From positions 1 through 7,479 of the forward strand of contig JAEYYY010000325.1 in assembly GCA_023430775.1 (NCBI GenBank): a DNA stretch of 7,479 nucleotides, in the 5' to 3' direction. The translations under genes were made by a program, and so were the position numbers. The stretch comes from Pseudomonadota bacterium. GTDB taxonomy: Bacteria; Myxococcota_A; Polyangia; Haliangiales; Haliangiaceae. Shown here one piece after another: positions 1 through 7,002 of the stretch. A model generated the notes under the pieces. It ran no database searches. It saw nothing but the letters and a program-made list of their open reading frames with translations, and was not told where the DNA came from. How positions within the stretch are numbered: position 1 is the first letter of the stretch; every line of letters starts with the position of its first letter.

Positions 1-270
1 AACTTTCCCTATCGCCACATCATCACGCGCGCCCTCGGTCTCGGGTCGGCGGATCCCGAGGTGCGCAGCACGCAGGTCGTCAGCGGTGACGTCTATCTGC
101 TGTGCAGCGACGGCCTCTACGAGCCGCTCTCCGATGCGGAGATGGCGACGCTGCTCGATCCGGTGACGCGCGGCGTGGCGATCGAGCACGCGGTTCGCCA
201 GCTCGTCGCCGCGGCGTACGAGGCGGGCAGTCGCGACAACATCTCGGCAGTCGTGGTGCGCGCTTGCTAA
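1..270 (+). CDS. PP2C-family Ser/Thr protein phosphatase, C-terminal part (5' truncated by window edge)
   Basis: This is the last 89 residues of a metal-dependent protein phosphatase (PPM/PP2C fold), which removes phosphate from Ser/Thr residues of proteins phosphorylated by Hanks-type kinases. Seen in the sequence: HIITRALG near the window start, a standard PP2C motif; LLCSDGL at about residues 34-40, containing the metal-binding Asp; and SRDNISAVVV close to the end, where the Asp of DN is the last metal ligand. The open frame runs in from base 1 with no start, so the first half, including the first metal-binding Asp residues, lies outside the window. The gene ends at a TAA at 268-270 and its last four bases overlap the end of the convergent FHA/sigma-54 activator gene. 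With a Ser/Thr kinase 1.3 kb away, it may be the phosphatase opposing that kinase (inference). The family call is secure; the substrate is unknown. Confidence 0.93.
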   Translation, partial: NFPYRHIITRALGLGSADPEVRSTQVVSGDVYLLCSDGLYEPLSDAEMATLLDPVTRGVAIEHAVRQLVAAAYEAGSRDNISAVVVRAC

Positions 271-1607
271 TCATCGTCGGGACCGTCGACGAGCCCGTGC
301 TTGCGGGCGAGCGTGCGCAGGTGCTTGCGATCGATTCCGGACTCGCGCGACGCCTGCGAGAGATTGCCGCCGGTGCGGGCGAGCACGTCGGCGAGATAGC
401 GGCGCTCGAGATCGTGCAGCACGGCGGCCTTGGCCTCGGCGAACGGCAGATCGCTGCGCACCGCGAGCGCCTCGCCGGCGACCGGAGACGCGTCGATCCG
501 GATCTGCAGATCGGAGAACCGCTGGGCGCCGGGCGCGAGCGCGATCGCGCGATCGAGGACGTTGCGGAGCTCGCGCACGTTACCGGGCCAGCCGTGCGCG
601 ATCAGCCGATCGAGGTTCGGACCGATCGGCGGTTCCTCGCCGAAGCCGCGGCGGCGCACCAGCTCGCGCACCAGCCCGGGGATGTCCTCGCGGCGCGTGC
701 GCAGCGGCGGCAGGCTGATCCGCACCACGGCGAGCCGGTAGAGCAGGTCGGGACGGAACCTGCCGGCCGCGACCTCGGTATCCAGATCGTCGCGCGACGC
801 GGCGATCACGCGCACGTCGACGGCGCGCTCGGTGTCGCCGCCGAGCGGTCGCACCGAGCGCTCCTCGAGCACGCGCAGCAGGCGCGCCTGCAAGGTCGGC
901 GTGATCCTGCCGAGCTCGTCGAGGAACAGCGTGCCGCCGTCGGCGCGGACGATCATGCCGGTGCGCGCGTTCGCCGCGCCGGTGAACGCGCCGCGGACGT
1001 GACCGAACAGCTCGCTCTCGAGCAGGTTCTCGGGCAGCGCGCCGCAATCGACGGCGACGAACGGGCCGCGGCGACGCGCCGACGCATCGTGAACGGCGCG
1101 CGCGACCAGCTCCTTGCCGGTACCGGTCTCGCCCTCGACGAGCAGCGTGGCATCGGAGGTGGCGACGCGCTCGAGCACCGCGAACACCTCGCGCATCGCC
1201 AGGCTCTCGCCGACCAGCTCGCCGAACCGCCGTGCCTGGCTCGGTGCGATGTCGAGCGGCTGCGCCTCGGGCTCGATGCGCAGCGCGGTCTTGCCGATCA
1301 ACAGCGTCGAGCCGGCGGGCACGGTGACCTTCTCGATCCTCGAGCCCTCGTAGAACGTGCCGTTGGTGCTCTCGAGATCCCGCACCGCGAACCGCGACTC
1401 GACCGCCGCCAGCGCGACGTGGCGCTTCGAGACGCGATCGTCGGACAGCACGAGGTCGCACTTCGGATCGGCGCCGATCACGATCTCGCGCTCGGCGATC
1501 CGGCACGCGCGCCCGCGATCCGGGCCATCGACGACGACCAGCTGGCAGTGGATCCTTCCCGTGCCGCCGTCGAGGATGTCGCTATAGACTGTCGCTGCGC
1601 GTGTCAC
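267..1607 (-). CDS. FHA-domain sigma-54-dependent transcriptional activator (FHA / AAA+ / Fis HTH)
   Basis: A 446-residue bacterial enhancer-binding protein. Residues about 22-112 form a forkhead-associated domain, which recognises phosphothreonine, with the signature SKRH (60-63) and TNGT (81-84). Residues about 131-370 are the sigma-54-interaction AAA+ domain: Walker A GETGTGKE (159-166), an intact GAFTGA loop (206-211) that contacts sigma-54, Walker B TLFLDEL (226-232), the arginine-finger region RFRPDLLYRL (283-292) and WPGNVRELRN (340-349). Residues about 393-440 are a Fis-type helix-turn-helix. All motifs needed for ATP-driven opening of sigma-54 promoters are present. There is no receiver domain, so input is presumably a phosphothreonine read by the FHA domain (inference). 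The GTG start at 1607 is the first in frame and no Shine-Dalgarno is visible; the FHA fold starts about 20 residues later. It diverges from the kinase gene with almost no gap and converges on the PP2C gene with a 4-base overlap. Confidence 0.97.
   Translation of the reverse strand: MTRAATVYSDILDGGTGRIHCQLVVVDGPDRGRACRIAEREIVIGADPKCDLVLSDDRVSKRHVALAAVESRFAVRDLESTNGTFYEGSRIEKVTVPAGSTLLIGKTALRIEPEAQPLDIAPSQARRFGELVGESLAMREVFAVLERVATSDATLLVEGETGTGKELVARAVHDASARRRGPFVAVDCGALPENLLESELFGHVRGAFTGAANARTGMIVRADGGTLFLDELGRITPTLQARLLRVLEERSVRPLGGDTERAVDVRVIAASRDDLDTEVAAGRFRPDLLYRLAVVRISLPPLRTRREDIPGLVRELVRRRGFGEEPPIGPNLDRLIAHGWPGNVRELRNVLDRAIALAPGAQRFSDLQIRIDASPVAGEALAVRSDLPFAEAKAAVLHDLERRYLADVLARTGGNLSQASRESGIDRKHLRTLARKHGLVDGPDDD
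1561..1590 (+). promoter_or_regulatory. Candidate promoter of the kinase gene inside the divergent activator gene
   Basis: GTGCCG (1561-1566), an 18-base spacer, then TAGACT (1585-1590), nearly the same pair as before the selenoprotein gene. The predicted transcription start, about 1597, is close to both GTG 1601 and ATG 1613. The site lies in the first codons of the FHA activator, so the two promoters would interfere. Confidence 0.35.
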
Positions 1608-1612
1608 GCAAC

Positions 1613-2481
<869 letters not shown>

Positions 2482-2485
<4 letters not shown>

Positions 2486-2508
2486 CACGTGTCACCGCGT
2501 GATACAGA
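2482..2508 (+). promoter_or_regulatory. Probable promoter of the RHH regulator gene
   Basis: A perfect -35 TTGACA (2482-2487), which contains the kinase TGA stop, is followed after 15 bases by an extended -10 reading TG-a-TACAGA (TG at 2500-2501, hexamer 2503-2508). Transcription would begin near 2515, only about six bases before the GTG start. The spacer is shorter than the usual 17 and the -10 is weak, so activity is inferred. Confidence 0.5.
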
Positions 2509-2527
2509 GTGTGTCACATCGTGACAC
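2482..2527 (+). promoter_or_regulatory. Array of five operator half-sites over the RHH gene promoter and start codon
   Basis: Five 7-bp half-sites of the GTGTCAC/GTGACAC type occur in 46 bases: TTGACAC (2482-2488), GTGTCAC (2489-2495), GTGATAC (2499-2505), GTGTCAC (2511-2517) and GTGACAC (2521-2527). Two of the arrangements are the same unit, GTGTCAC-N3-GTGAyAC, with centres 22 bp apart, which is two DNA turns. Bases 2483-2494 also form a perfect 12-bp palindrome. Half-site centres 10 bp apart suit ribbon-helix-helix dimers. Binding by the downstream RHH protein is inferred. Confidence 0.75.
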
Positions 2528-2964
2528 GTCGAAAGCCTGCCGACGACAAGCCCGACGAGGACGAGGACGTCGAGAAGAAGGAACGCGTGATCCACACGCG
2601 CGTCCCCGAGTCGCTCGAGAACCAGCTCCGCCAGCGCGCCGAAGATCTCGGCGTCAGCGTGTCGAACCTGGTGCGCAACGTCCTCAACCAGACGTTCGGT
2701 CTCGTCGGCGGCGTGGTCGCCGATGGCCATGCGGTCGCACGTGCCGCACGCGGCGCAGCGCGGCCGATGCCTGCAGCCGCGCCGGCTGCACCGTCGATCG
2801 ACGACGTGCTCGGCTGGCAGCCGCTGATCCTCGGCAAGAACGCGGTGTGCGCGCGGTGCAATGCGCTGCTGCCGAAGGGGAGTGATGCGGCGACCGGTGT
2901 CTCCGAGACCGGTGAAACGCGCTTCGTGATCTGCAAGGCGTGCGTCGAACAGCTGCGCGCCTGA
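2521..2964 (+). CDS. Ribbon-helix-helix DNA-binding protein with C-terminal CxxC/CxxC zinc-ribbon-like tail
   Basis: A 147-residue small regulator. The N-terminus (1-21) is highly charged. Residues about 22-60 fit the ribbon-helix-helix fold (Arc/MetJ/CopG class): strand RVIHTRVPE (22-30), helix A (31-43) and helix B SVSNLVRNVLNQTF (46-59). An Ala/Pro-rich linker (about 72-91) leads to a tail with Cys110-x2-Cys113 and Cys138-x2-Cys141, likely a structural zinc site or redox sensor (inference). A GTG at 2509 could add four residues, but the promoter-like sequence upstream would start transcription near 2515, so GTG 2521 is preferred. That start codon lies inside the last of five repeated half-sites, a layout expected for a self-repressing regulator. 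It follows the kinase gene by 35 bases and precedes the ABC1 gene by 50, so it may share a message with the latter. Targets are unknown. I have an impression that similar proteins occur in other myxobacteria but cannot name a characterised member. Confidence 0.88.
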   Translation: MTRRKPADDKPDEDEDVEKKERVIHTRVPESLENQLRQRAEDLGVSVSNLVRNVLNQTFGLVGGVVADGHAVARAARGAARPMPAAAPAAPSIDDVLGWQPLILGKNAVCARCNALLPKGSDAATGVSETGETRFVICKACVEQLRA

Positions 2965-3005
2965 GCTGAACCTCTTGATGTCCTCATCGCGCTCGTCGAG
3001 CGCAC

Positions 3006-3010
3006 GGGAG
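3006..3010 (+). promoter_or_regulatory. Weak ribosome binding site of the ABC1 gene
   Basis: GGGAG four bases before ATG 3015. The spacing is short, but it supports this start. A small hairpin (2989-2994 with 2998-3003, loop GTC) lies directly upstream and could affect access. Confidence 0.4.
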
Positions 3011-3014
3011 AGCC

Positions 3015-4463
3015 ATGTCCACCGATCCGAACCACACCCTCGCCACCGACCTTCGCGCCACCCTCGAGCAGATTCGCGACACCGTGGTGTCCACCGCGCA
3101 GCTGGTCGGCCGCGTCGGCCAGCGCCTCGACGCGTTCTCGCTCGAGCTCGCTCGCGATGTCGGCGCGGTCAGTCGCGACGCGCGCGCGTTCGTCGGCACC
3201 GCCCGCGATCAAGCGACCACGCTGTCGCGAGCGACACCACGCGCGGTCAAGCTGGCGAAGACCGCCGCCGCGATCGTCGCGCGCCAGAAGTGGCTGCGCC
3301 TGCAAGCGGTCGCCGCCGGTCACGATGGCCTGCGCGACGGCGATCATCGCGATCTCGCACGCCGGGTCACCGAGGCGGCGGCGGAGCTGCGCGGTGGCAT
3401 CGCGAAGCTCGGCCAGCTGGCCTCGTGTCGCCCCGATCTGATCGGCCCGATCTGGGCGAGCGAGCTCGCCGCGCTCCAGGACGAAGTGCCACCGGTGCCG
3501 ACCGACGACATCAAGCGGCGGATCGAGTCCGAGCTCGGTCGCCCGCTCGGCGAGGTGTTCGCGTCGTTCGACGACGTGCCGCTCGCCGCCGCGTCGCTCG
3601 CGCAGGTCCACGCCGCGACGCTGCTCGACGGCACGCGCGTGGTGGTGAAGGTCCAGGTCCCCGGGATCGAGGACATCATCGAGGCCGACATCGCGGCGCT
3701 GCGCGTGGTCGCGAACGCGTTCGGCGAGCTGCCGGGCACGGATCTGCCGACGCTGGTGAGCGAGCTCGGTCGCGCGTTGATCGTCGAGCTCGATTACGTC
3801 GCCGAGGCGGTCGCGCTCCGCAAGTTCTCGTCGCCGCGCGCCGTGGCACCGGTCCCGTTCGAGACCTGCTCGAGCGCGCGCGTGCTGACGATGTCGCGGA
3901 TCGATGGCGAGCGGCTGACCACGTGGCTCGATGCCGCGACGCCGGAGGCACGCGATGCGTTGCTCGGCGAGCTGGTCGGCGAGGTCGCCGAGCAGATCCT
4001 GGTGCGCGGTCACGTCCACGCCGATCCGCATCCGGGGAACTTCCTGGTCGCCGGCGGCAAGATCGCGGTGCTCGACTTCGGTTGCACGCTGTCGCTCGAC
4101 AAGGCGGAGCGCGCGGCGTATGCCCGCCTCGTGGTCGCGATCGCCGGAGCCAGCAGTGAAGCCGCCGCGACCGAGCTGGCGGCACTCGGGTTCTCCGCCG
4201 ACGATCCGGCGCAGCTCGTCGAGCTGACCAGGCTGCTGATCGGTGCGATGCGGCCCGGCACCGCGGTCTCCGAGATCGACTGGGAGCACGCGTTCGCGGA
4301 TCAGCTGGCGAATGCCAAGCAGCTCGGTGGGCTGACGATCCCGCGATCGTTCGTGCTGCTCGGCCGCGTGCTCGCGACGCTCGCCGGCTTGCTCGCGAAG
4401 TACAGGCCGCGGATCCAGCTCTACCCGTTGATCGCGAGCCACCTCGCGAGGGCGATCGCATGA
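3015..4463 (+). CDS. ABC1/UbiB (AarF, ADCK)-family atypical kinase-like protein
   Basis: A 482-residue member of the UbiB protein-kinase-like family, whose known members (UbiB, COQ8) act at membranes as ATPases supporting quinone and lipid metabolism. Seen: the family-defining KxGQ motif as KLGQ (131-134); LAALQDEVPP (151-160); the alanine-rich nucleotide loop AAASLAQVH (191-199) in place of a glycine loop; Lys212 in VVVKVQVPG; HADPHPGN (335-342) as catalytic loop; and DFG (354-356). All key residues are intact. The first 95 or so residues are an extra, helix-rich, amphipathic region with no match I recognise. The hydrophobic C-terminus (about 445-482) may associate with membrane but is not a clear transmembrane helix. 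ATG 3015 follows GGGAG at 3006-3010. The stop overlaps the hydrolase start (ATGA). A ubiquinone or menaquinone role cannot be assigned from this context because no quinone genes are adjacent. Confidence 0.95.
   Translation: MSTDPNHTLATDLRATLEQIRDTVVSTAQLVGRVGQRLDAFSLELARDVGAVSRDARAFVGTARDQATTLSRATPRAVKLAKTAAAIVARQKWLRLQAVAAGHDGLRDGDHRDLARRVTEAAAELRGGIAKLGQLASCRPDLIGPIWASELAALQDEVPPVPTDDIKRRIESELGRPLGEVFASFDDVPLAAASLAQVHAATLLDGTRVVVKVQVPGIEDIIEADIAALRVVANAFGELPGTDLPTLVSELGRALIVELDYVAEAVALRKFSSPRAVAPVPFETCSSARVLTMSRIDGERLTTWLDAATPEARDALLGELVGEVAEQILVRGHVHADPHPGNFLVAGGKIAVLDFGCTLSLDKAERAAYARLVVAIAGASSEAAATELAALGFSADDPAQLVELTRLLIGAMRPGTAVSEIDWEHAFADQLANAKQLGGLTIPRSFVLLGRVLATLAGLLAKYRPRIQLYPLIASHLARAIA
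4448..4452 (+). promoter_or_regulatory. Ribosome binding site of the CocE-like hydrolase
   Basis: GAGGG with a seven-base spacing to ATG 4460. It is the best Shine-Dalgarno in the window and lies within the last codons of the ABC1 gene, supporting re-initiation across the ATGA overlap. Confidence 0.6.
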
Positions 4464-6316
4464 TCGATCCGGGCAGCGATGCGATGCCCGCGTCCGATGC
4501 GTATGCGCGCACGCGGCCGGCGACCTTCGAGGCGATGGAGCGAACGTCGCACTACATCACGATGCGCGATGGCGTGAAGATCGCCGTCGACGCGTACCGG
4601 CCGGTCGGTGCACCGGAGAAGCTGCCCACGGTGGTGCGCCAGACGCGCTACTTCCGCGCGCTCGACCCGACGCGCCTCGGGCGCTGGCTCGGCGATTCGC
4701 GGATCGATCCGGTCAACGGCCGGATGCGGCGGTTCTTCGTGTCGCGCGGCTATGCGTGGGTCGATGTCGACGTCCGCGGCTCCGGTGCGTCGACCGGCGT
4801 CTGGCACTCGCCGTGGTCGCCGCTCGAGGTCGAGGACGGCCGCGAGATCCTCGACTGGATCACGCAGCAGCCGTGGTCGAACGGCAAGGTCGGCACCACC
4901 GGCAACTCGTACGACGGCACCGCCGCCGAGCTGATGGCCACGCTCGGTCATCCGGCGCTGGTCGCGTGCGCGCCGCGCTGCAGTTTGTACGACGTCTACA
5001 CCGACGTCGCCTATCCCGGCGGCGTGCGCCAGGAGTGGTTCACCGCGGCGTGGACGCGTGCGAACCAGGCGCTCGACGCCAATCGCCCCGAGACCATGGT
5101 CGCCGAGGCGATCTCGCAGGCGCGGCCGTGGCTGGCATCCGGGATCCCGCGGCGCGCACTCGAGCGCATGTTGCGACTGGTGTTCCGCCGCGTCCGTCCC
5201 GTCGAGGGCGATCACGCCGCCGTCGAGGCCGCGCTCGGCGCTCGGTCATCGAACCTCGATGTCGCCGCCGCCGCACGCGAGGTCGAGTTTCGCGACGATC
5301 CGCAGCCGAGCTTGCTCGGGCCGCAAACGGTCGATGCGTTTTCTCCGTCGAGCTATCTCGATCGCGCGAAGCGCGCCGGCGTGCCGATGCTCGGCCTGTC
5401 GGGCTGGTTCGACGCGGCGTATCCGCACGCGGCGATCAAGCGCCAGCTGTCGATCGGCGATGCCGCCAACAAGCTGGTGCTCGGGCCGTGGAACCACGGC
5501 GCGTCGATGAACGTCAGCCCGCACGCGGCGAATGTGAAGGCGACGTTCGATCTCGATGCCGAGCTGCTGCGGTTCTTCGATCATCACCTGTTCGATCGCG
5601 ACACCGGCATCCGCGACGAAGCGGCGGTGCGCTACTACGTGATGGGCGCCGAGACCTGGCGATCCGCGCCGGCATGGCCGCCGCCCGACGCCGCGCCGCG
5701 CGCGCTCTACCTGGGGCCCGATCGCGCGCTCGGCTGGTCGGCGCCGCGCGCGACCGGCCACGACGTGCTCGAGCACGATCCGGAGACCGGCAGCGGCAAG
5801 CGCTCGCGCTGGCGCACGCTGGTCAGCCCGTTCGTGGTCGCCGACTATCCCGATCGCAGCGCGCGCGATCGCTGGTGCCTGACCTACCGCAGCGAGCCGC
5901 TCGCCGACGATCTCGAGATCGCCGGCCATCCGTTGCTCGAGCTGTCGCTGTCGGCCAACGCCGCCGACGGCGCGGTGTTCGCGTACCTCGAGGAGGAGAC
6001 CGCCGATCGCGTGCACTACGTCACCGAGGGTGCGCTGCGGTTGATCCATCGCGAGCTCGACGGCGCGTCGGCGATGTTCCGCTCGGCGGTACCGTATCGA
6101 TCGTTCCTTCGCGGTGATGCGCGGCCGCTGCCCGTCGGTGAGACCACCAGGATCGTGTTCGACCTGCTCCCCGTCGCATATCGGTTCGCGCGCGGCAGCC
6201 GGATCCGGCTCGCGCTCGCCACCGCGGACGCCGATCACTTCGCGCCGGTGCGCGATGCCGCGACGGCGATCGCGATCCACCACGGCTCGCACCTCGTGCT
6301 GCCGGTTCGACGCTAG
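4460..6316 (+). CDS. CocE/NonD-family alpha/beta hydrolase (X-Pro dipeptidyl-peptidase S15-like)
   Basis: A 618-residue serine hydrolase of the CocE/NonD family, which includes bacterial cocaine esterase, glutaryl-7-ACA acylase and X-Pro dipeptidyl peptidases. Seen: an N-terminal start of the hydrolase core, MRDGVKIAVDAYRP (35-48); DVRGSGASTG (104-113), which lines the oxyanion region in relatives; nucleophile motif GNSYDG (148-153) with Ser150; GWFDAAYP (315-322) with the acid Asp318; and LGPWNHG (341-347) with His346. Residues from about 415 to the end match the jelly-roll C-terminal domain typical of the family. The catalytic triad and length are therefore complete. There is no signal peptide, so it should be cytosolic. 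The start ATG overlaps the ABC1 stop by four bases and has GAGGG seven bases upstream, which points to translational coupling. The substrate (ester or amide) cannot be told from sequence. Cys, unlike Ser, plays no part in the motif. Confidence 0.94.
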   Translation: MIDPGSDAMPASDAYARTRPATFEAMERTSHYITMRDGVKIAVDAYRPVGAPEKLPTVVRQTRYFRALDPTRLGRWLGDSRIDPVNGRMRRFFVSRGYAWVDVDVRGSGASTGVWHSPWSPLEVEDGREILDWITQQPWSNGKVGTTGNSYDGTAAELMATLGHPALVACAPRCSLYDVYTDVAYPGGVRQEWFTAAWTRANQALDANRPETMVAEAISQARPWLASGIPRRALERMLRLVFRRVRPVEGDHAAVEAALGARSSNLDVAAAAREVEFRDDPQPSLLGPQTVDAFSPSSYLDRAKRAGVPMLGLSGWFDAAYPHAAIKRQLSIGDAANKLVLGPWNHGASMNVSPHAANVKATFDLDAELLRFFDHHLFDRDTGIRDEAAVRYYVMGAETWRSAPAWPPPDAAPRALYLGPDRALGWSAPRATGHDVLEHDPETGSGKRSRWRTLVSPFVVADYPDRSARDRWCLTYRSEPLADDLEIAGHPLLELSLSANAADGAVFAYLEEETADRVHYVTEGALRLIHRELDGASAMFRSAVPYRSFLRGDARPLPVGETTRIVFDLLPVAYRFARGSRIRLALATADADHFAPVRDAATAIAIHHGSHLVLPVRR

Positions 6317-6337
6317 CGGCGGCGCCGGCGGCGCACC

Positions 6338-6363
6338 GCGAGCCCGGGCAGCTGCCGGCTCGC
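6338..6363 (+). terminator. GC-rich hairpin after the hydrolase gene, possible terminator without U-tract
   Basis: Bases 6338-6344 pair perfectly with 6357-6363, and after a two-base bulge GGCA (6347-6350) pairs with TGCC (6353-6356). It begins 21 bases after the hydrolase stop, in the 149-base gap before the selenoprotein gene. No T-run follows, so intrinsic termination is unproven. The rest of the gap (6364-6429) shows nothing further that I can support. Confidence 0.35.
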
Positions 6364-6429
6364 CGATCTCAGCTTCGGGCTCGCGATCGCCGGCATCGGG
6401 ATCACCACGCATCGGGGGCGGTCCGGGTG

Positions 6430-6458
6430 GTGCCACGGCGTCGCTGAAGTTCTAGACT
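6430..6458 (+). promoter_or_regulatory. Probable promoter of the selenoprotein gene
   Basis: GTGCCA (6430-6435, four of six matches to TTGACA), a 17-base spacer, then TAGACT (6453-6458), which fits TAnnnT. The start ATG is seven bases after the -10, so transcription would begin at or next to the start codon, implying a leaderless message. Confidence 0.45.
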
Positions 6459-6465
6459 CGTGGTC

Positions 6466-6990
6466 ATGAAGACCCGGGCTGACGATCTCGCGAAGCTCAC
6501 CGTGCTCGACGAGGCCGGCAAGACGATCGAGCTCGGCACGCTGTGGCGCGATCACACCGCGATCCTGGTGTTCGTTCGTCACTTCGGTTGAATTCACTGC
6601 CGAGAGCACGTGGTGCAGTTGCACCGCCAGGTCGACGACTTCAAGGCCAAGGGCGCCGAGCTCTACGTGATCGGCAACGGCTCGCCGAGCTTCATCGCCG
6701 GGTTCCGCGAGCAGACGCTGTTCGACGGCCCGGTCTACACCGATCCATCGCTGGCGTCGTACAAGGCCGCCGAGCTCAAGCGCAGCATCGCGAAGACGCT
6801 CGACCCGCGTGGCTGGCTCAAGGGCGTCAAGGCGTTCACCGAGGGGCATCGCCAGGGCCGCACCCAGGGCGATGCCTGGCAACAGGGCGGGGTGCTGGTC
6901 GTCGGCAAGACCGGCGACGTGCGGTGGCAACACGCCTCTGATCTGCCGGGCGACAACGCGACTGCGCAGCAGATCCTCGCGGCGTTGTAG
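6466..6990 (+). CDS. PRXL2/AhpC-TSA_2-type thioredoxin-fold selenoprotein (UxxC active site, in-frame TGA read as Sec)
   Basis: A 174-residue redox protein when the TGA at codon 42 is read through. Before the TGA is a normal N-terminus (KLTVLDEAGKTIELGTLW, then ILVFVRHFG); after it the same frame continues IHCREHVVQLHRQ to a TAG at 6988-6990. Relatives in the peroxiredoxin-like PRXL2 group have RHFGCxxC here, so the TGA replaces the first redox Cys and gives U42-x-x-C45. Downstream family motifs are intact: ELYVIGNGSPSFIAGFRE, VYTDPSLASYKA, and GDAWQQGGVLVVGKTGDVRW near the end. Coding quality is equal on both sides of the TGA. A SECIS-like hairpin follows. The likely role is thiol/selenol peroxide or disulfide reduction in the cytosol; no signal peptide is present. 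Gene callers would probably start at GTG 6610 and lose the active site. A recent nonsense mutation is the main alternative. ATG 6466 lacks a Shine-Dalgarno but has a -10-like TAGACT just upstream; GTG 6460 is also possible. Confidence 0.92.
6589..6591 (+). other. In-frame TGA, probable selenocysteine codon (Sec42)
   Basis: The codon series ...CGT CAC TTC GGT TGA ATT CAC TGC CGA GAG... keeps one frame on both sides. The position equals the N-terminal redox Cys of RHFGCxxC in PRXL2-type proteins, and Cys-to-Sec exchange at this site is the usual pattern in selenoproteins. Nothing else in the gene is broken. Confidence 0.88.
6610..6627 (+). promoter_or_regulatory. Candidate bacterial SECIS hairpin
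   Basis: Starting 18 bases after the TGA, bases 6610-6616 pair with 6621-6627 (seven pairs, one of them U-G). The loop is AGUU, or GU if the A-U pair closes. The core GGTGCA-GT-TGCACC resembles the E. coli fdhF element as I recall it (GGU-U-GCA-GGUC-UGC-ACC): the same two stem triplets and a GU at the apex, but without the bulged U and with a smaller loop. The apex lies about 25 bases after the TGA, within the range described for bacterial SECIS elements. SelB binding is inferred. Confidence 0.65.
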
Positions 6991-7002
6991 AACACTCGTG
7001 CG

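Noticed and set aside
2989..3003. Hairpin GCGCTC-GTC-GAGCGC between the RHH and ABC1 genes as a terminator
   Set aside because: Only six pairs, no T-run, and it sits directly before the ABC1 ribosome site; it could equally be chance in GC-rich sequence.
2514..4442. A 642-codon open frame on the minus strand
   Set aside because: Its product is Arg/Ala/Asp/His-rich without domains and lies antisense to two genes with clear family motifs. High GC at third codon positions keeps the antisense frame free of stops.
4452..4459. Many GCGATCGC/CGATCG palindromes through the window, reminiscent of the cyanobacterial HIP1 repeat
   Set aside because: They fall within codons such as GCG ATC GC and CGC GAT CGC favoured at this GC content; without genome-wide counts an excess beyond codon use cannot be claimed.
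4802..4817. TGGCAC sequence as a sigma-54 -24 element
   Set aside because: It lies deep inside the hydrolase coding region and has no TTGC at the required spacing.
6317..6465. A possible small gene in the gap before the selenoprotein
   Set aside because: Open frames here give only Gly/Ala/Ser/Arg-rich continuations of shadow frames with no start or ribosome site of their own; a hairpin and promoter-like sequence explain the gap better.
6466..6609. Reading the TGA-interrupted gene as a pseudogene, with translation from GTG 6610
   Set aside because: The only defect is one TGA exactly at the redox Cys of the family motif, both sides are well preserved, and a SECIS-like hairpin follows. A start at 6610 would remove the first strand, helix and active site of the fold.
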